30,215 bases of DNA from Minisyncoccota bacterium. Lineage in GTDB: Bacteria > Patescibacteriota > Minisyncoccia > Minisyncoccales > Minisyncoccaceae. The DNA lies in assembly GCA_028703995.1 (NCBI GenBank), contig JAQVLU010000001.1, positions 1 through 30,215 on the forward strand, written 5' to 3'. Each line of letters begins with the position of its first letter. Positions within the stretch are counted from its first letter, which is position 1. Under the pieces are notes generated by a model. It was not told where the DNA came from. It was given only the letters and a program-made list of their open reading frames with translations, and ran no database searches. This document shows, piece after piece, positions 21,171 to 29,447 of the stretch. The translations under genes were made by a program, and so were the position numbers.

Positions 21171-22355
21171 CTATTTTATTCGCGCAAGTCTTTTTTGATA
21201 GTTTATAGCGAAACGATGCGCCTCATCTCTTAAAGAAAGAAAAAGATTTTTATTGTTTTCAATAAAATCAATAGTCTCCTTATTATCTCCTCCATATATG
21301 AATTCATCTTTTTTTCTATCTTTTCCCTTAGCAATACCAAATACAAAAATATTTTTAAACATTTTTTTTCCTAGATTAACTTGCGCTCTTCCCCCATCTA
21401 TTAAAACAATGTCTGGAACGCCCCACTCTTTATGCTTAAGCCTTCTTTCAAAAACCTCCCTCAAACAATCAATATCGCTTTGCTTAAAAACAGTTTTAAT
21501 TTTAAATTTTTTATACTCTTTCTTAATCGGTCCATTTAAATCAGAAACAACCATACTCCCAACCTTGTTATCGTTCCCTAAATTAGAAATATCATAACCC
21601 TCTATTCTTAATTCTTTTTTCTTCTCATCAAAATAGTCTTCAACAAAACTTTTATTAATTAAAGAAGCGTCTTGTATCTTTTGTAATCTAAAAATTTGAA
21701 ACTTTACTCTGTTAGCCTCTTCGAAACGCTTTTCCTTAGCAAAAGCTTTCATTTGTTTTTCTAGATTTTTAATAACTCCTTTTTTGTTTCCATTTAAAAA
21801 TTGTATTAATGGTTTGATAACCCTTTTTTCATACTCCTCTTTATCAATTTTATTTATGCAAACCCCCAAACATTTTTTAATTTGATAATCAAAGCAAGGC
21901 TTTTGTTGATTAGGATTACATTTAGAAACAAAAAACAAAAAGTGCAAAAGCTTCATCATTTCTGCCGTTTTAATATTCGGATAAGGTCCAAATATCTTTT
22001 TCGCTTTTAACCCTTTCAAGTTATGTTCTCTAATTGCTTTCAATTTTGGAAAATCTTCCTTAGTCAAATAAAAATAAATCCAACTCTTGTCATCCTTTCC
22101 AATAACATTGTACTTAGGTTTAAATTTTTTAATATATTTTGCTTCTAATATAGAAGCTTCAATAACTGATTCTGTAACAATATACTTAATGTCATTGATT
22201 TCTTTTATTAAAACCTCAATCGGCCTCATGTTTTTAGAATGATTAAAATAACTTCTTACTCTACTTTTTAAAGAAGTTGCCTTTCCAACATATAAAAGCT
22301 CTTTATCTTTATAAAAAAGATAAATTCCTGATTTGTCTGGTAAATTTTTAATCAT
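21171..22355 (-). CDS. uvrC: UvrC, excinuclease ABC subunit C (short form)
   Basis: A 394-residue UvrC. The N-terminal GIY-YIG nuclease (about 1-90) shows SGIYLFY and LLYVGKATSLKSRVRSYF and makes the 3' cut. Cysteines 146, 154, 162 and 166 match the 4Fe-4S ligands of E. coli UvrC. A UVR helical pair (about 196-231) binds UvrB. The RNase H-like domain that makes the 5' cut follows with EGYDISN (Asp255), VLIDGGRAQV (Asp320) and SLRDEAHRFA (Asp377, His380). The protein stops 14 residues after that His; the usual tandem helix-hairpin-helix (about 100 residues more with linker) is missing. Typical UvrC is 590-620 residues. It starts in a 4-nt ATGA overlap with uvrA. Confidence 0.95.
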   Translation of the reverse strand: MIKNLPDKSGIYLFYKDKELLYVGKATSLKSRVRSYFNHSKNMRPIEVLIKEINDIKYIVTESVIEASILEAKYIKKFKPKYNVIGKDDKSWIYFYLTKEDFPKLKAIREHNLKGLKAKKIFGPYPNIKTAEMMKLLHFLFFVSKCNPNQQKPCFDYQIKKCLGVCINKIDKEEYEKRVIKPLIQFLNGNKKGVIKNLEKQMKAFAKEKRFEEANRVKFQIFRLQKIQDASLINKSFVEDYFDEKKKELRIEGYDISNLGNDNKVGSMVVSDLNGPIKKEYKKFKIKTVFKQSDIDCLREVFERRLKHKEWGVPDIVLIDGGRAQVNLGKKMFKNIFVFGIAKGKDRKKDEFIYGGDNKETIDFIENNKNLFLSLRDEAHRFAINYQKRLARIK

Positions 22356-24880
22356 AAAACTTTTTTCAAATACTTCCCTGTATAAGAAGTGCTTGTTTTA
22401 AAAGATAAATCTTCAGGAGTTCCTTCGGCAATTACTTCGCCTCCAAAATCTCCTCCGTTAGGACCAAGATCGATTACCCAATCAGCTGTTTTGATAAAAT
22501 CTAGATTATGCTCAATAACAAGGACCGTGTTCCCTTGATCAACTAATTTTTGAATCACTTCTATTAACTTTTTAACATCTTCATAATGAAGCCCTGTTGT
22601 TGGTTCATCTAATAGATATAATGTCTTTGTTGTATTTTTTTTAGAAAGTTCTTTACTTAATTTAACTCGTTGTGCTTCTCCACCCGACAACGTTGTTGCA
22701 GACTGACCTAATCTTAAATATCCTAAACCAACTTCATTTAAAACTTTTAATTTATCGTAAATCTGAGGAATATCTTTAAAAAACAAAGCCGCTTCTTCTA
22801 TTGTTAAATTTAAAACTTCTGCGATATCTTTTCCTTTGTAATGAACTTCTAAAGTATCTCTGTTAAATCTTTTTCCCTTACAAACATCACAGACAACTTC
22901 TACATTTGGAAGAAAATGCATTTCAATTTCAATAACACCTCTTCCTTCACAATGCTCACATCTTCCTGAGGGCATATTAAAACTAAATCTTCCTGATTTA
23001 AACCCTTTAATTCTTGCTTCTTCTGTGGCTGCAAAAATTTCTCTTATATAATCAAAAACCTTTGTATATGTTGCTGGATTAGAACGAGGAGTTCTTCCTA
23101 TTGGAGATTGATCAATTTTTATTATTTTATCAATATATTCAAGATTTTTTATTTCCTTAACTTGTGTCTTATTTTTAAAACTTAATTTTTTATCAACCGT
23201 ATAATTATAGAGAACGTCATTCATTAAAGTTGATTTACCTGATCCAGAAACTCCAGTGAAACAAACGAATCTTTGAAGCGGTATTTTAACATTAATATGT
23301 TTTAAATTATTAGCAAAAGCATCTCTAATATCAAGCATTGGCATTAGCTTATCAACCATTCTTCTTTTTTTAGGAACTTCTATTGAAAGTTCTTTTCTTA
23401 AATATTTTCCAGTTAAACTTTTTTTAGAATCTCCTAAAATTTTAATTTCTGATTTAGGTTTAGTATTAAAAAGCATTGTTTCAAGCGGTCCAGAAAAAAC
23501 AATCTCTCCTCCATGCTCTCCCGCAAGTGGCCCAAAATCAACAATCCAATCAGAAGTTAAAATAGTGTCTTCGTCGTGTTCGACAACTATAATTGTATTT
23601 CCGATATCACATAGACTCCTTAATGTTTTAATTAATTTGTCGTTATCTCTTTGATGAAGCCCAATTGTTGGTTCATCAAGCACGTAAAGAGCCCCCACTA
23701 TTTTTGTACTAACTTGAGAAGCTAATCTTATTCTTTGCGCTTCTCCACCAGACAAGGTTCCAGACCTTCTATTTAAATCAATATAATTTAATCCAACATC
23801 TAACAAAAACTTCAACCTATTTTTAATTTCGTTTAAAATGTTTTCCGCTATTTCTTCTTCTTTTTTATTTAATTTTAAATTATTGATAAAATCAAAAGCA
23901 TCTTGAATGTTATAACTTGTAACGTCCCAAATATTTTTATTATTTATCCTTACGCTAAGAGCGTTTTTATTTAATCTTTTTCCCCCACAAACTGGACAAG
24001 GCTTATCTGAAAGGAAACTTTCTGTTCCAATACCTTTACAGTATTCGCAATATCCAAAAGGATTATTAAAACTAAACAATCTTGGTTCTATCTCAGGGAA
24101 ACTAAAACCACATTTAGGACAAGAATAACTTGTACTAAAAACATATTCTTTGTCTTCTGTTTTTAAAATACATAAACCGTCTGCTAAATCAATTGCTGTT
24201 TCTACTGCTTCACTTAATCTAAATTCAAAATCTTTATCTTTTTCTGTTTTATCAAATTTATCAATAACCACTTCTATATTATGTTTTTTACCTTTTTCAA
24301 TAATAATCCTTTCGGTCAGCTTTTTAATTTTCTTATCAATTCTCACTTCTAAAAAACCTGATTCATATAAATCTTGAATCAATTGATAATATTCACCCCT
24401 TCTTCCTCTAACAACAGGAGATAAGATTGAAAATTCAACCCCGTCTTTAATTTGATTTTTAATATTATCTACAATTTCGTCTAAAGACATTTTTTCAATC
24501 AAAACGTTACACTCGGGACAATAAGGTTTTCCTATTCTAGCAAACAAAACTCTTAAATAGTCATATATTTCAGTAATTGTCGCTACTGTTGATCTTGGAT
24601 TAGAGTTGTGAGCTTTTTGACTAATGGCAATTGCAGGAGATAATCCTTCAATTTCATCAACATCAGGTTTTTGCATTCCTCCTAAAAATTGTCTTGCATA
24701 AGTTGATAAAGATTCTAAATATCTTCTTTGTCCTTCGGCAAAAATTGTATCAAAAGCTAAGCTAGATTTTCCAGATCCAGAAAGTCCAGTAAAAACAATC
24801 ATTTTTTCTCTTGGTATTTCTAAAGAGATATTTTTTAGATTATGCTCCCTAGCTCCTTTTATAATAATTTTATTTTGCAT
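22352..24880 (-). CDS. uvrA: UvrA, excinuclease ABC subunit A (short form)
   Basis: An 842-residue damage-recognition ATPase of nucleotide excision repair. Two ABC modules are seen: GLSGSGKSS (32-40) with its signature LSGGEAQRIRLA, and GVSGSGKST with LSGGEAQRVKLS. Zinc modules are CPKC...CEYC and CEHC...CDVC, plus a CPEC in the UvrB-binding domain. The usual length is about 940; the missing part is chiefly the insert between CEYCKGIG and CPVCGGKRL, which here is only a dozen residues (E. coli has about 90-100 more). Both ATPase sites look intact. It overlaps uvrB by 11 nt and uvrC by 4 nt, so the three subunits are translated together. Confidence 0.97.
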   Translation of the reverse strand: MQNKIIIKGAREHNLKNISLEIPREKMIVFTGLSGSGKSSLAFDTIFAEGQRRYLESLSTYARQFLGGMQKPDVDEIEGLSPAIAISQKAHNSNPRSTVATITEIYDYLRVLFARIGKPYCPECNVLIEKMSLDEIVDNIKNQIKDGVEFSILSPVVRGRRGEYYQLIQDLYESGFLEVRIDKKIKKLTERIIIEKGKKHNIEVVIDKFDKTEKDKDFEFRLSEAVETAIDLADGLCILKTEDKEYVFSTSYSCPKCGFSFPEIEPRLFSFNNPFGYCEYCKGIGTESFLSDKPCPVCGGKRLNKNALSVRINNKNIWDVTSYNIQDAFDFINNLKLNKKEEEIAENILNEIKNRLKFLLDVGLNYIDLNRRSGTLSGGEAQRIRLASQVSTKIVGALYVLDEPTIGLHQRDNDKLIKTLRSLCDIGNTIIVVEHDEDTILTSDWIVDFGPLAGEHGGEIVFSGPLETMLFNTKPKSEIKILGDSKKSLTGKYLRKELSIEVPKKRRMVDKLMPMLDIRDAFANNLKHINVKIPLQRFVCFTGVSGSGKSTLMNDVLYNYTVDKKLSFKNKTQVKEIKNLEYIDKIIKIDQSPIGRTPRSNPATYTKVFDYIREIFAATEEARIKGFKSGRFSFNMPSGRCEHCEGRGVIEIEMHFLPNVEVVCDVCKGKRFNRDTLEVHYKGKDIAEVLNLTIEEAALFFKDIPQIYDKLKVLNEVGLGYLRLGQSATTLSGGEAQRVKLSKELSKKNTTKTLYLLDEPTTGLHYEDVKKLIEVIQKLVDQGNTVLVIEHNLDFIKTADWVIDLGPNGGDFGGEVIAEGTPEDLSFKTSTSYTGKYLKKVL

Positions 24881-26879
24881 TTTTTTTTATTTCTTTTTCA
24901 AGCTCTTTAACTTCGTCTCTTAAAAGAGCCGCTAATTCAAATTCTAATCTTTCTGCTGCTTCTGCCATTTGTTTCTTTTTTTCTCTTAAGATTTCTTTTG
25001 TGCTTCTTCCATCTCCTAAAAGATCTAATTTAACAAGTTGTTTTTTCTCTCTACTTTTATTTAAATTAAACTGATCTAATATATTCGTAATATTCTTCTT
25101 AATTGTTTTTGGGGTAATATTATTTTCTTTATTGTATTTTACCTGAACTTCCCTTCTTCTATCAGTTTCGCTAATTGCTTTTTTGATAGAGTCTGTAATG
25201 TTATCTGCATATAAGATCACTCTTCCGTTTTCGTTTCTTGCTGCCCTTCCAATAGTTTGAATTAAACTAGTCTCGTTTCTCAAAAAACCTTCCTTATCTG
25301 CATCAAGTATCGCCACTAAAGAAACTTCTGGAATATCTAAACCTTCTCTTATTAAATTAACCCCGACAATAATATCTATTAACCCTTTTCTTAAATCAGT
25401 AATAATACCCACCCTGTCTAAAGTTTTAATATCTGAATGTAAATATTTTACTTTAAATTTTTTATCTTCTAAAAAAGAAGTTAAATCTTCAGCCATTCTT
25501 TTGCTTAGAGTGGTTACAAGTGTCTTTTCTCCTTTTTTAACTTGTTTTTCTATTTCTAAAATTAAATCGTCTACTTGAGATAAATTAGATAAAGAAGAAA
25601 CAATAGGCCTTATGTCTATTATAGGATCAATTAAACCTGTTGGCCTTACTATCTGCTCTACAATGTTTTCACTAGACGTCATTTCTTCTTCAGCTGGAGT
25701 AGCAGAAACATAAATAATATTGTTAATTAGATTATTAAATTCTAAATAAGTTAATGGTCGATTATCGTAAGCAGAAGGTAACCTAAAACCATTATCTATT
25801 AAAGCAGTCTTTCTTGCTTTATCACCATTATACATAGCTCTAATTTGAGGCAAAGTAACGTGTGACTCATCTATGACAATTAAAAAATCTTCTTTCGCAT
25901 TTTTAAAATAGTCTAAAAGAGTAAAAGGAGGCTCTCCTTTTTTTCTTTTATCAAAATGAGCAGAATAGTTTTCAATCCCTTGGCAATAACCAATGTTTTC
26001 TATCATCTCAAGGTCATAATTAACCCTCTTTTTAAGTCTTTCGTATTCAACTAGTTTATTTTCTTTTTTAAAATATTCTAACCTTTCCTCAAGCTCTTCT
26101 CTGATACTTTTTATAGCTGAAATTTTTTCCTCTTCATTGATAATGTAATGAGTGGCTGGAAAAATACTTACGGCTTCAATTTCTTCTAAAAATTCTCTCG
26201 TTAAATAATCTATTTTTTCTATTTTTTCTATTTTATCTGTGATAATAAATCGATAAATAACTTTTTCATTAACAGGCATTACTTCTAAAACTTGGCCTCT
26301 TAAACGAAAAGTTCCTCTTTTTAAATCAGTCGTTGTTCTTTCAAAATGAATTTCAATTAACTTTTTTGCTAATTCTTTGTGTTTTATTTCCTCTCCTTTT
26401 TTAAAGATAAAAATTATCTTTTCATATTCTTTAGGAGAACCCAATCCATAGATAGCTGAAACCGAAGAAACAATGATAACGTCTTTTCTAGTTAATAAAG
26501 CTTGTGTTGAAGCGTGCCTTAACCTATCTATTTCATCATTAATTTGCGCCTCCTTCTCTATATAGGTATCAGTCCGAGGAAGATAACTTTCTGGTTGAAA
26601 GTAATCATAATAACTCACAAAATACTCAACCGCATTGTCAGGAAAAAATTCCCTAAACTCATTACAAAGCTGAGCGGCTAAGGTTTTGTTGTGAGAAATC
26701 ACTAGGGTTGGTTTCTTTATCTTATCAATAACATTAGCAATCGTAAAAGTTTTTCCTGAACCAGTTACTCCAAGTAAGGTTTGTTTTTTAAACCCTTTTT
26801 TTAAACCTAATAAAAGCTCTTTTATAGCTTTTACTTGATCTCCTTTTGGCTTCATTTCACTTTTTAAATTAAAATCCAT
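24870..26879 (-). CDS. uvrB: UvrB, excinuclease ABC subunit B
   Basis: A 669-residue helicase-like subunit that loads on damaged DNA. It has Walker A GVTGSGKT (37-44), the damage-probing beta-hairpin region YYDYFQPESYLP, SSVSAIYGLG, the Walker B-like VIDESHVTLPQ, helicase motif VI IGRAARN and a C-terminal UVR domain (REKKKQMAEAAERLEFELAAL) that meets UvrC. The start at 26879 is chosen because an extended -10 promoter places transcription start near 26882; the TTG at 26888 would lie upstream of it. It is the first gene of the block running to the CapA gene. Length is the family norm. Confidence 0.97.
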   Translation of the reverse strand: MDFNLKSEMKPKGDQVKAIKELLLGLKKGFKKQTLLGVTGSGKTFTIANVIDKIKKPTLVISHNKTLAAQLCNEFREFFPDNAVEYFVSYYDYFQPESYLPRTDTYIEKEAQINDEIDRLRHASTQALLTRKDVIIVSSVSAIYGLGSPKEYEKIIFIFKKGEEIKHKELAKKLIEIHFERTTTDLKRGTFRLRGQVLEVMPVNEKVIYRFIITDKIEKIEKIDYLTREFLEEIEAVSIFPATHYIINEEEKISAIKSIREELEERLEYFKKENKLVEYERLKKRVNYDLEMIENIGYCQGIENYSAHFDKRKKGEPPFTLLDYFKNAKEDFLIVIDESHVTLPQIRAMYNGDKARKTALIDNGFRLPSAYDNRPLTYLEFNNLINNIIYVSATPAEEEMTSSENIVEQIVRPTGLIDPIIDIRPIVSSLSNLSQVDDLILEIEKQVKKGEKTLVTTLSKRMAEDLTSFLEDKKFKVKYLHSDIKTLDRVGIITDLRKGLIDIIVGVNLIREGLDIPEVSLVAILDADKEGFLRNETSLIQTIGRAARNENGRVILYADNITDSIKKAISETDRRREVQVKYNKENNITPKTIKKNITNILDQFNLNKSREKKQLVKLDLLGDGRSTKEILREKKKQMAEAAERLEFELAALLRDEVKELEKEIKKNAK

Positions 26880-26888
26880 GGTAAACAA

Positions 26889-26917
26889 AATCTACCAAAT
26901 ATAATAAAATTAATCAA
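26889..26917 (-). promoter_or_regulatory. Predicted extended -10 promoter of the uvrB operon
   Basis: A reverse-strand TTGATT (26912-26917) and TAGATT (26889-26894) are spaced by 17 nt, with TGG directly before the -10 box (extended -10). Transcription would start near 26882, only about 3 nt before the uvrB ATG. No SOS (LexA) box of the E. coli or Bacillus type is apparent in this 36-nt gap. Confidence 0.45.
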
Positions 26918-26924
26918 TATAAGA

Positions 26925-27674
26925 TTATTTTATTTTATAGGTGATGGTAATACTAGCAGTAATTGTGTTCTCTCCTGCTTCGATTGATGGAGTTGATGAA
27001 TCAAGACTTTCCGTCATTGCGACTTTAGCATAACTTATTTGAGGCGCAGAATAATAATTGTTTTCATAAAAACCAACTATTTCAGATAAAGAAATTCCTA
27101 AATCTTTTGCTAATTCTGAAGCTTTTAATTTTGCGTCATCAATAGCTTGTTTCTTTACTTGTGCTTTTAGAGCCTCATCGTCATCTATAATAAAACTAAG
27201 ACTGCTGATATCGTTAGAACCTCTTTCAGATGATCCTGCAATAATTTCTCCAACTGAATCTAAGTTTCTTATCTTAACTACTAAACTTTGAGTTACTTCG
27301 TATCCAGCTAAATATCTATTCCTGTAATCAGAATAATACTCGTATCTTGGATTGATATTGTAAGTGCTAGTTTTGATATCTTTATCTTCTATGCCATTCT
27401 CTTTTAGGAAACTAACGATTGCGTTTGTTTTTGTATTATTATCTTCTGTCGCTACTCCTAAGTCTCTATTTTCTGACAAAACAGAAATTGTTATTTGGGC
27501 TACATCTGGTTTAGCAGAAACTTCTGCATATCCAGTAATAGAAATAGTTTCTCCTGTTTTTTCTTTTTCAGTTAGATTGATTATAGAAAAAACAAAGAAA
27601 ATAATTAAGACTCCCACAAAAACATTGATTAAGTTTTTAAAAACTTTATTATTTAATATATTTTCTTTATCCAT
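26925..27674 (-). CDS. SIMPL-domain (DUF541) membrane-anchored protein, copy 3
   Basis: A 249-residue protein with a short cytoplasmic stub, one membrane helix (about 15-34) and a canonical SIMPL/DUF541 domain: ISITGYAEVSAKPDVAQITISV (44-65), NNTKTNAIVSFLKENGIEDKDI, TYNINPRYEY, KKQAIDDAKLKASELAKDLGISLSEI, then a Tyr/Asn-rich stretch and the final strand NTITASITITYKIK. It is the most typical of the three copies. It follows the YGPY-repeat gene by 18 nt and is the last gene before uvrB, whose own promoter begins behind it. Function unknown; location outside the membrane is likely. Confidence 0.9.
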   Translation of the reverse strand: MDKENILNNKVFKNLINVFVGVLIIFFVFSIINLTEKEKTGETISITGYAEVSAKPDVAQITISVLSENRDLGVATEDNNTKTNAIVSFLKENGIEDKDIKTSTYNINPRYEYYSDYRNRYLAGYEVTQSLVVKIRNLDSVGEIIAGSSERGSNDISSLSFIIDDDEALKAQVKKQAIDDAKLKASELAKDLGISLSEIVGFYENNYYSAPQISYAKVAMTESLDSSTPSIEAGENTITASITITYKIK

Positions 27675-27692
27675 ATTTTATATTTTAATTAA

Positions 27693-28526
27693 TTATTCTC
27701 CTAAACTAAACTCTGTTAAATCTTGATATGGTCCATAAGTTTCTCCACTTAAGAAAACATAATATTCACCTTCTTTTACATAAGAATAACCCATATTTTC
27801 TCCATAAGCTTCAACTATTGGCCTTTCAGTGTATGGACCAAAAGCTTTTCCATTAATATTAACATACCACTTACTATTATACTCCATTAAAAGTCCCCAC
27901 TCTGAATCATTATAAATGATATATGACTTAGTGTATGGGCCATATTCTTTTCCATTAATAGTAATAGTCTCTTCTCCAGTAAGATTGCTTGAGTATTTCT
28001 TTAAATTAGTTTGAAGAACCGTTACTTCTTGCTTTAAAATTAATTCTTCCTCTACTTCTGAAACAGAAATGACCTCATCCTCCTCAATAACAATTTGTTC
28101 ATTATTCAAACAAGAAACATTTGTTTCCGTACAGAAAGGAGTATTTAAAATACCTTCGCTTTGACTATCTATACAAATATCAGTACCGTCTTTAGACAAA
28201 TAAAAGCAGAAATTTCCATTTTCTTTATCAATACTACTTCTCATATTTGAGACTTCTAAAGCCTGAAGAGCTTCTATGCTACTTAAAAAAGCTTGATTTT
28301 CATAGACAGAAATATATCCTCCAGAAATTCCTTTTTCTTGTTCAAAGATAATTTTAATGTTTCCAACCAATCCATTAACTTGATCTAAAGTATTTACAAC
28401 AGGTTCTTCTATTATAGGTTCTTCAACAGGTGCCTCCTTTTTAGAAAACATTGAAGAAATAATAAAAATTATTCCAATTAAAGCGATTAAAATAACTGTT
28501 AAAACGATGATTATTTTTTTGTCCAT
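27693..28526 (-). CDS. Membrane-anchored protein with pilin-like Cys core and three YGPY repeats
   Basis: A 277-residue protein: N-terminal membrane anchor (about 5-25), a Pro/Glu-rich linker (31-45), a globular part (about 48-145) and three C-terminal repeats. The globular part has NGNFCFYLSKDGTDICIDSQ (103-122) with Cys107 and Cys118, and Cys132 and Cys139 after it, resembling the disulphide-bearing C-terminus of CPR pilins (inference). The repeats end in TINGKEYGPY (189-198), NINGKAFGPY (223-232) and FLSGETYGPY (258-267), spaced 34-35 residues, each preceded by an aromatic W/Y-YV strand. I do not recognise the family; beta-propeller-like or WG-type repeats are possible. It stands between the DUF5671 and SIMPL genes. 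Confidence 0.75.
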   Translation of the reverse strand: MDKKIIIVLTVILIALIGIIFIISSMFSKKEAPVEEPIIEEPVVNTLDQVNGLVGNIKIIFEQEKGISGGYISVYENQAFLSSIEALQALEVSNMRSSIDKENGNFCFYLSKDGTDICIDSQSEGILNTPFCTETNVSCLNNEQIVIEEDEVISVSEVEEELILKQEVTVLQTNLKKYSSNLTGEETITINGKEYGPYTKSYIIYNDSEWGLLMEYNSKWYVNINGKAFGPYTERPIVEAYGENMGYSYVKEGEYYVFLSGETYGPYQDLTEFSLGE

Positions 28527-28540
28527 AATTTTTTAATTAT

Positions 28541-29416
28541 TTAATAAATAACTCCTTTTACTTCTTCTAAATTAGCTTCTTTTTCAATACATTGATAGCC
28601 CTTGTCATGTTTCCATGTGCCATCAAGGTAATTATATTTTTTTTCTAAATTAGAAGATAAAAATTCTGTACATAGCCTATACCTTGTACCGTCAATAACA
28701 TTATAAATATACTCTGCCTTAATACTTTCATTAACAATATTTATTTCGCCATTAATATCAGCTAATTCTTTAGGCATCTTTTCATATTTATAATAATAAT
28801 TATCAATAGAATATTTAATATTATTAAAATCTTGTAGAATATTTTGATCTAATTTTCTATTCCTAGCTTCGCTTGGAGATTCTATAAGAAAGAAAGAAGA
28901 AATAAGCGCAATAGCAACTATCGTTAACGTTGAAATAAAGAATATTCTATTTATTTTTTGATTTTTAAATTCTTTTCTTCTAATATCGTAAAAGTAAAAA
29001 CTAAAAATTAAAAACGCAATAAATAAAACTGCTAATGCTTTTAAAATAAAATTAATTGTTAAAGCTCCATCTAAAAAGTTATTTAGAATACTTATTAAAG
29101 AACCAATTACAACAACGCTAGAGATGAACAAAATAAAATAAGTAAGCCATTTCCTAATCTCTGCCTCTGCTTTAAGTTCGCCTGATTTTAAATTAGCATA
29201 TATTTTATGCATAATATAATAAAATATCGGCGTTGCTATTAATATTCCAGAAATAGCCATTTTTAAAGAAGAACTATCATTGTAATAATTTCCCCTAGTT
29301 ATATCCGGAAAAAACTTTTCTACTATTTCAAATAGAATACTTCCAAAAGATAACGACATTATAAATAACGTTACCAGTGAAAGCATATAATAAAATGCGT
29401 ATTTTGCTGAATTCAT
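28541..29416 (-). CDS. DUF5671-type membrane protein with pilin-like C-terminal domain
   Basis: A 291-residue protein. Residues 1-175 hold five predicted membrane helices, opening AKYAFYYMLSLVTLFIMSLSFGSILFEIV, which is typical of DUF5671, a family I know from Parcubacteria-like genomes. Residues about 185-291 are extracytoplasmic, starting ARNRKLDQNILQDFNNIKYSIDNYYYKYEKMPKELADI: a long helix followed by a Pro-marked turn, the pattern of pilin globular domains after their N-helix, then YRLCTEF and GYQCIEKE with two Cys. The combination is probably a membrane receptor or pilus-associated protein, but no activity can be named. It starts 31 nt after the U32 peptidase gene. Confidence 0.78.
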   Translation of the reverse strand: MNSAKYAFYYMLSLVTLFIMSLSFGSILFEIVEKFFPDITRGNYYNDSSSLKMAISGILIATPIFYYIMHKIYANLKSGELKAEAEIRKWLTYFILFISSVVVIGSLISILNNFLDGALTINFILKALAVLFIAFLIFSFYFYDIRRKEFKNQKINRIFFISTLTIVAIALISSFFLIESPSEARNRKLDQNILQDFNNIKYSIDNYYYKYEKMPKELADINGEINIVNESIKAEYIYNVIDGTRYRLCTEFLSSNLEKKYNYLDGTWKHDKGYQCIEKEANLEEVKGVIY

Positions 29417-29430
29417 ACTTTAATCTTACC

Positions 29431-29436
29431 ATTATA
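29431..29436 (-). promoter_or_regulatory. Possible -10 box upstream of the DUF5671 gene
   Basis: A reverse-strand TATAAT lies 14 nt before the ATG at 29416, in the 31-nt gap after the U32 peptidase gene. No acceptable -35 box is found at 16-18 nt, so the support is weak; read-through from the U32 gene is equally likely. Confidence 0.3.
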
Positions 29437-29447
29437 GAAAAAAAGAT

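Noticed and set aside
21253..21597. 114-codon plus-strand frame antisense to uvrC
   Set aside because: It lies wholly within uvrC; its Ser/Phe/Leu/Pro-rich, Glu- and Gly-poor translation is what the complement of a Lys/Glu-rich gene gives. No promoter or family match.
26880..26888. TTG start for uvrB at 26888
   Set aside because: The predicted transcription start is near 26882, and the ATG at 26879 opens the usual UvrB N-terminus; the upstream TTG would not be in the message.
26895..26924. Hairpin TAATC...GATTA after SIMPL copy 3 as a terminator
   Set aside because: Only five A/T-rich pairs with a 7-nt loop and a broken T-run; it also overlaps the -35 box of the uvrB promoter. Too weak to call.
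27364..27726. 120-codon plus-strand frame antisense to SIMPL copy 3
   Set aside because: Complement of a real, well-conserved gene, hydrophobic only because the opposite strand is charged; the signal-like start is a by-product of the anchor codons.
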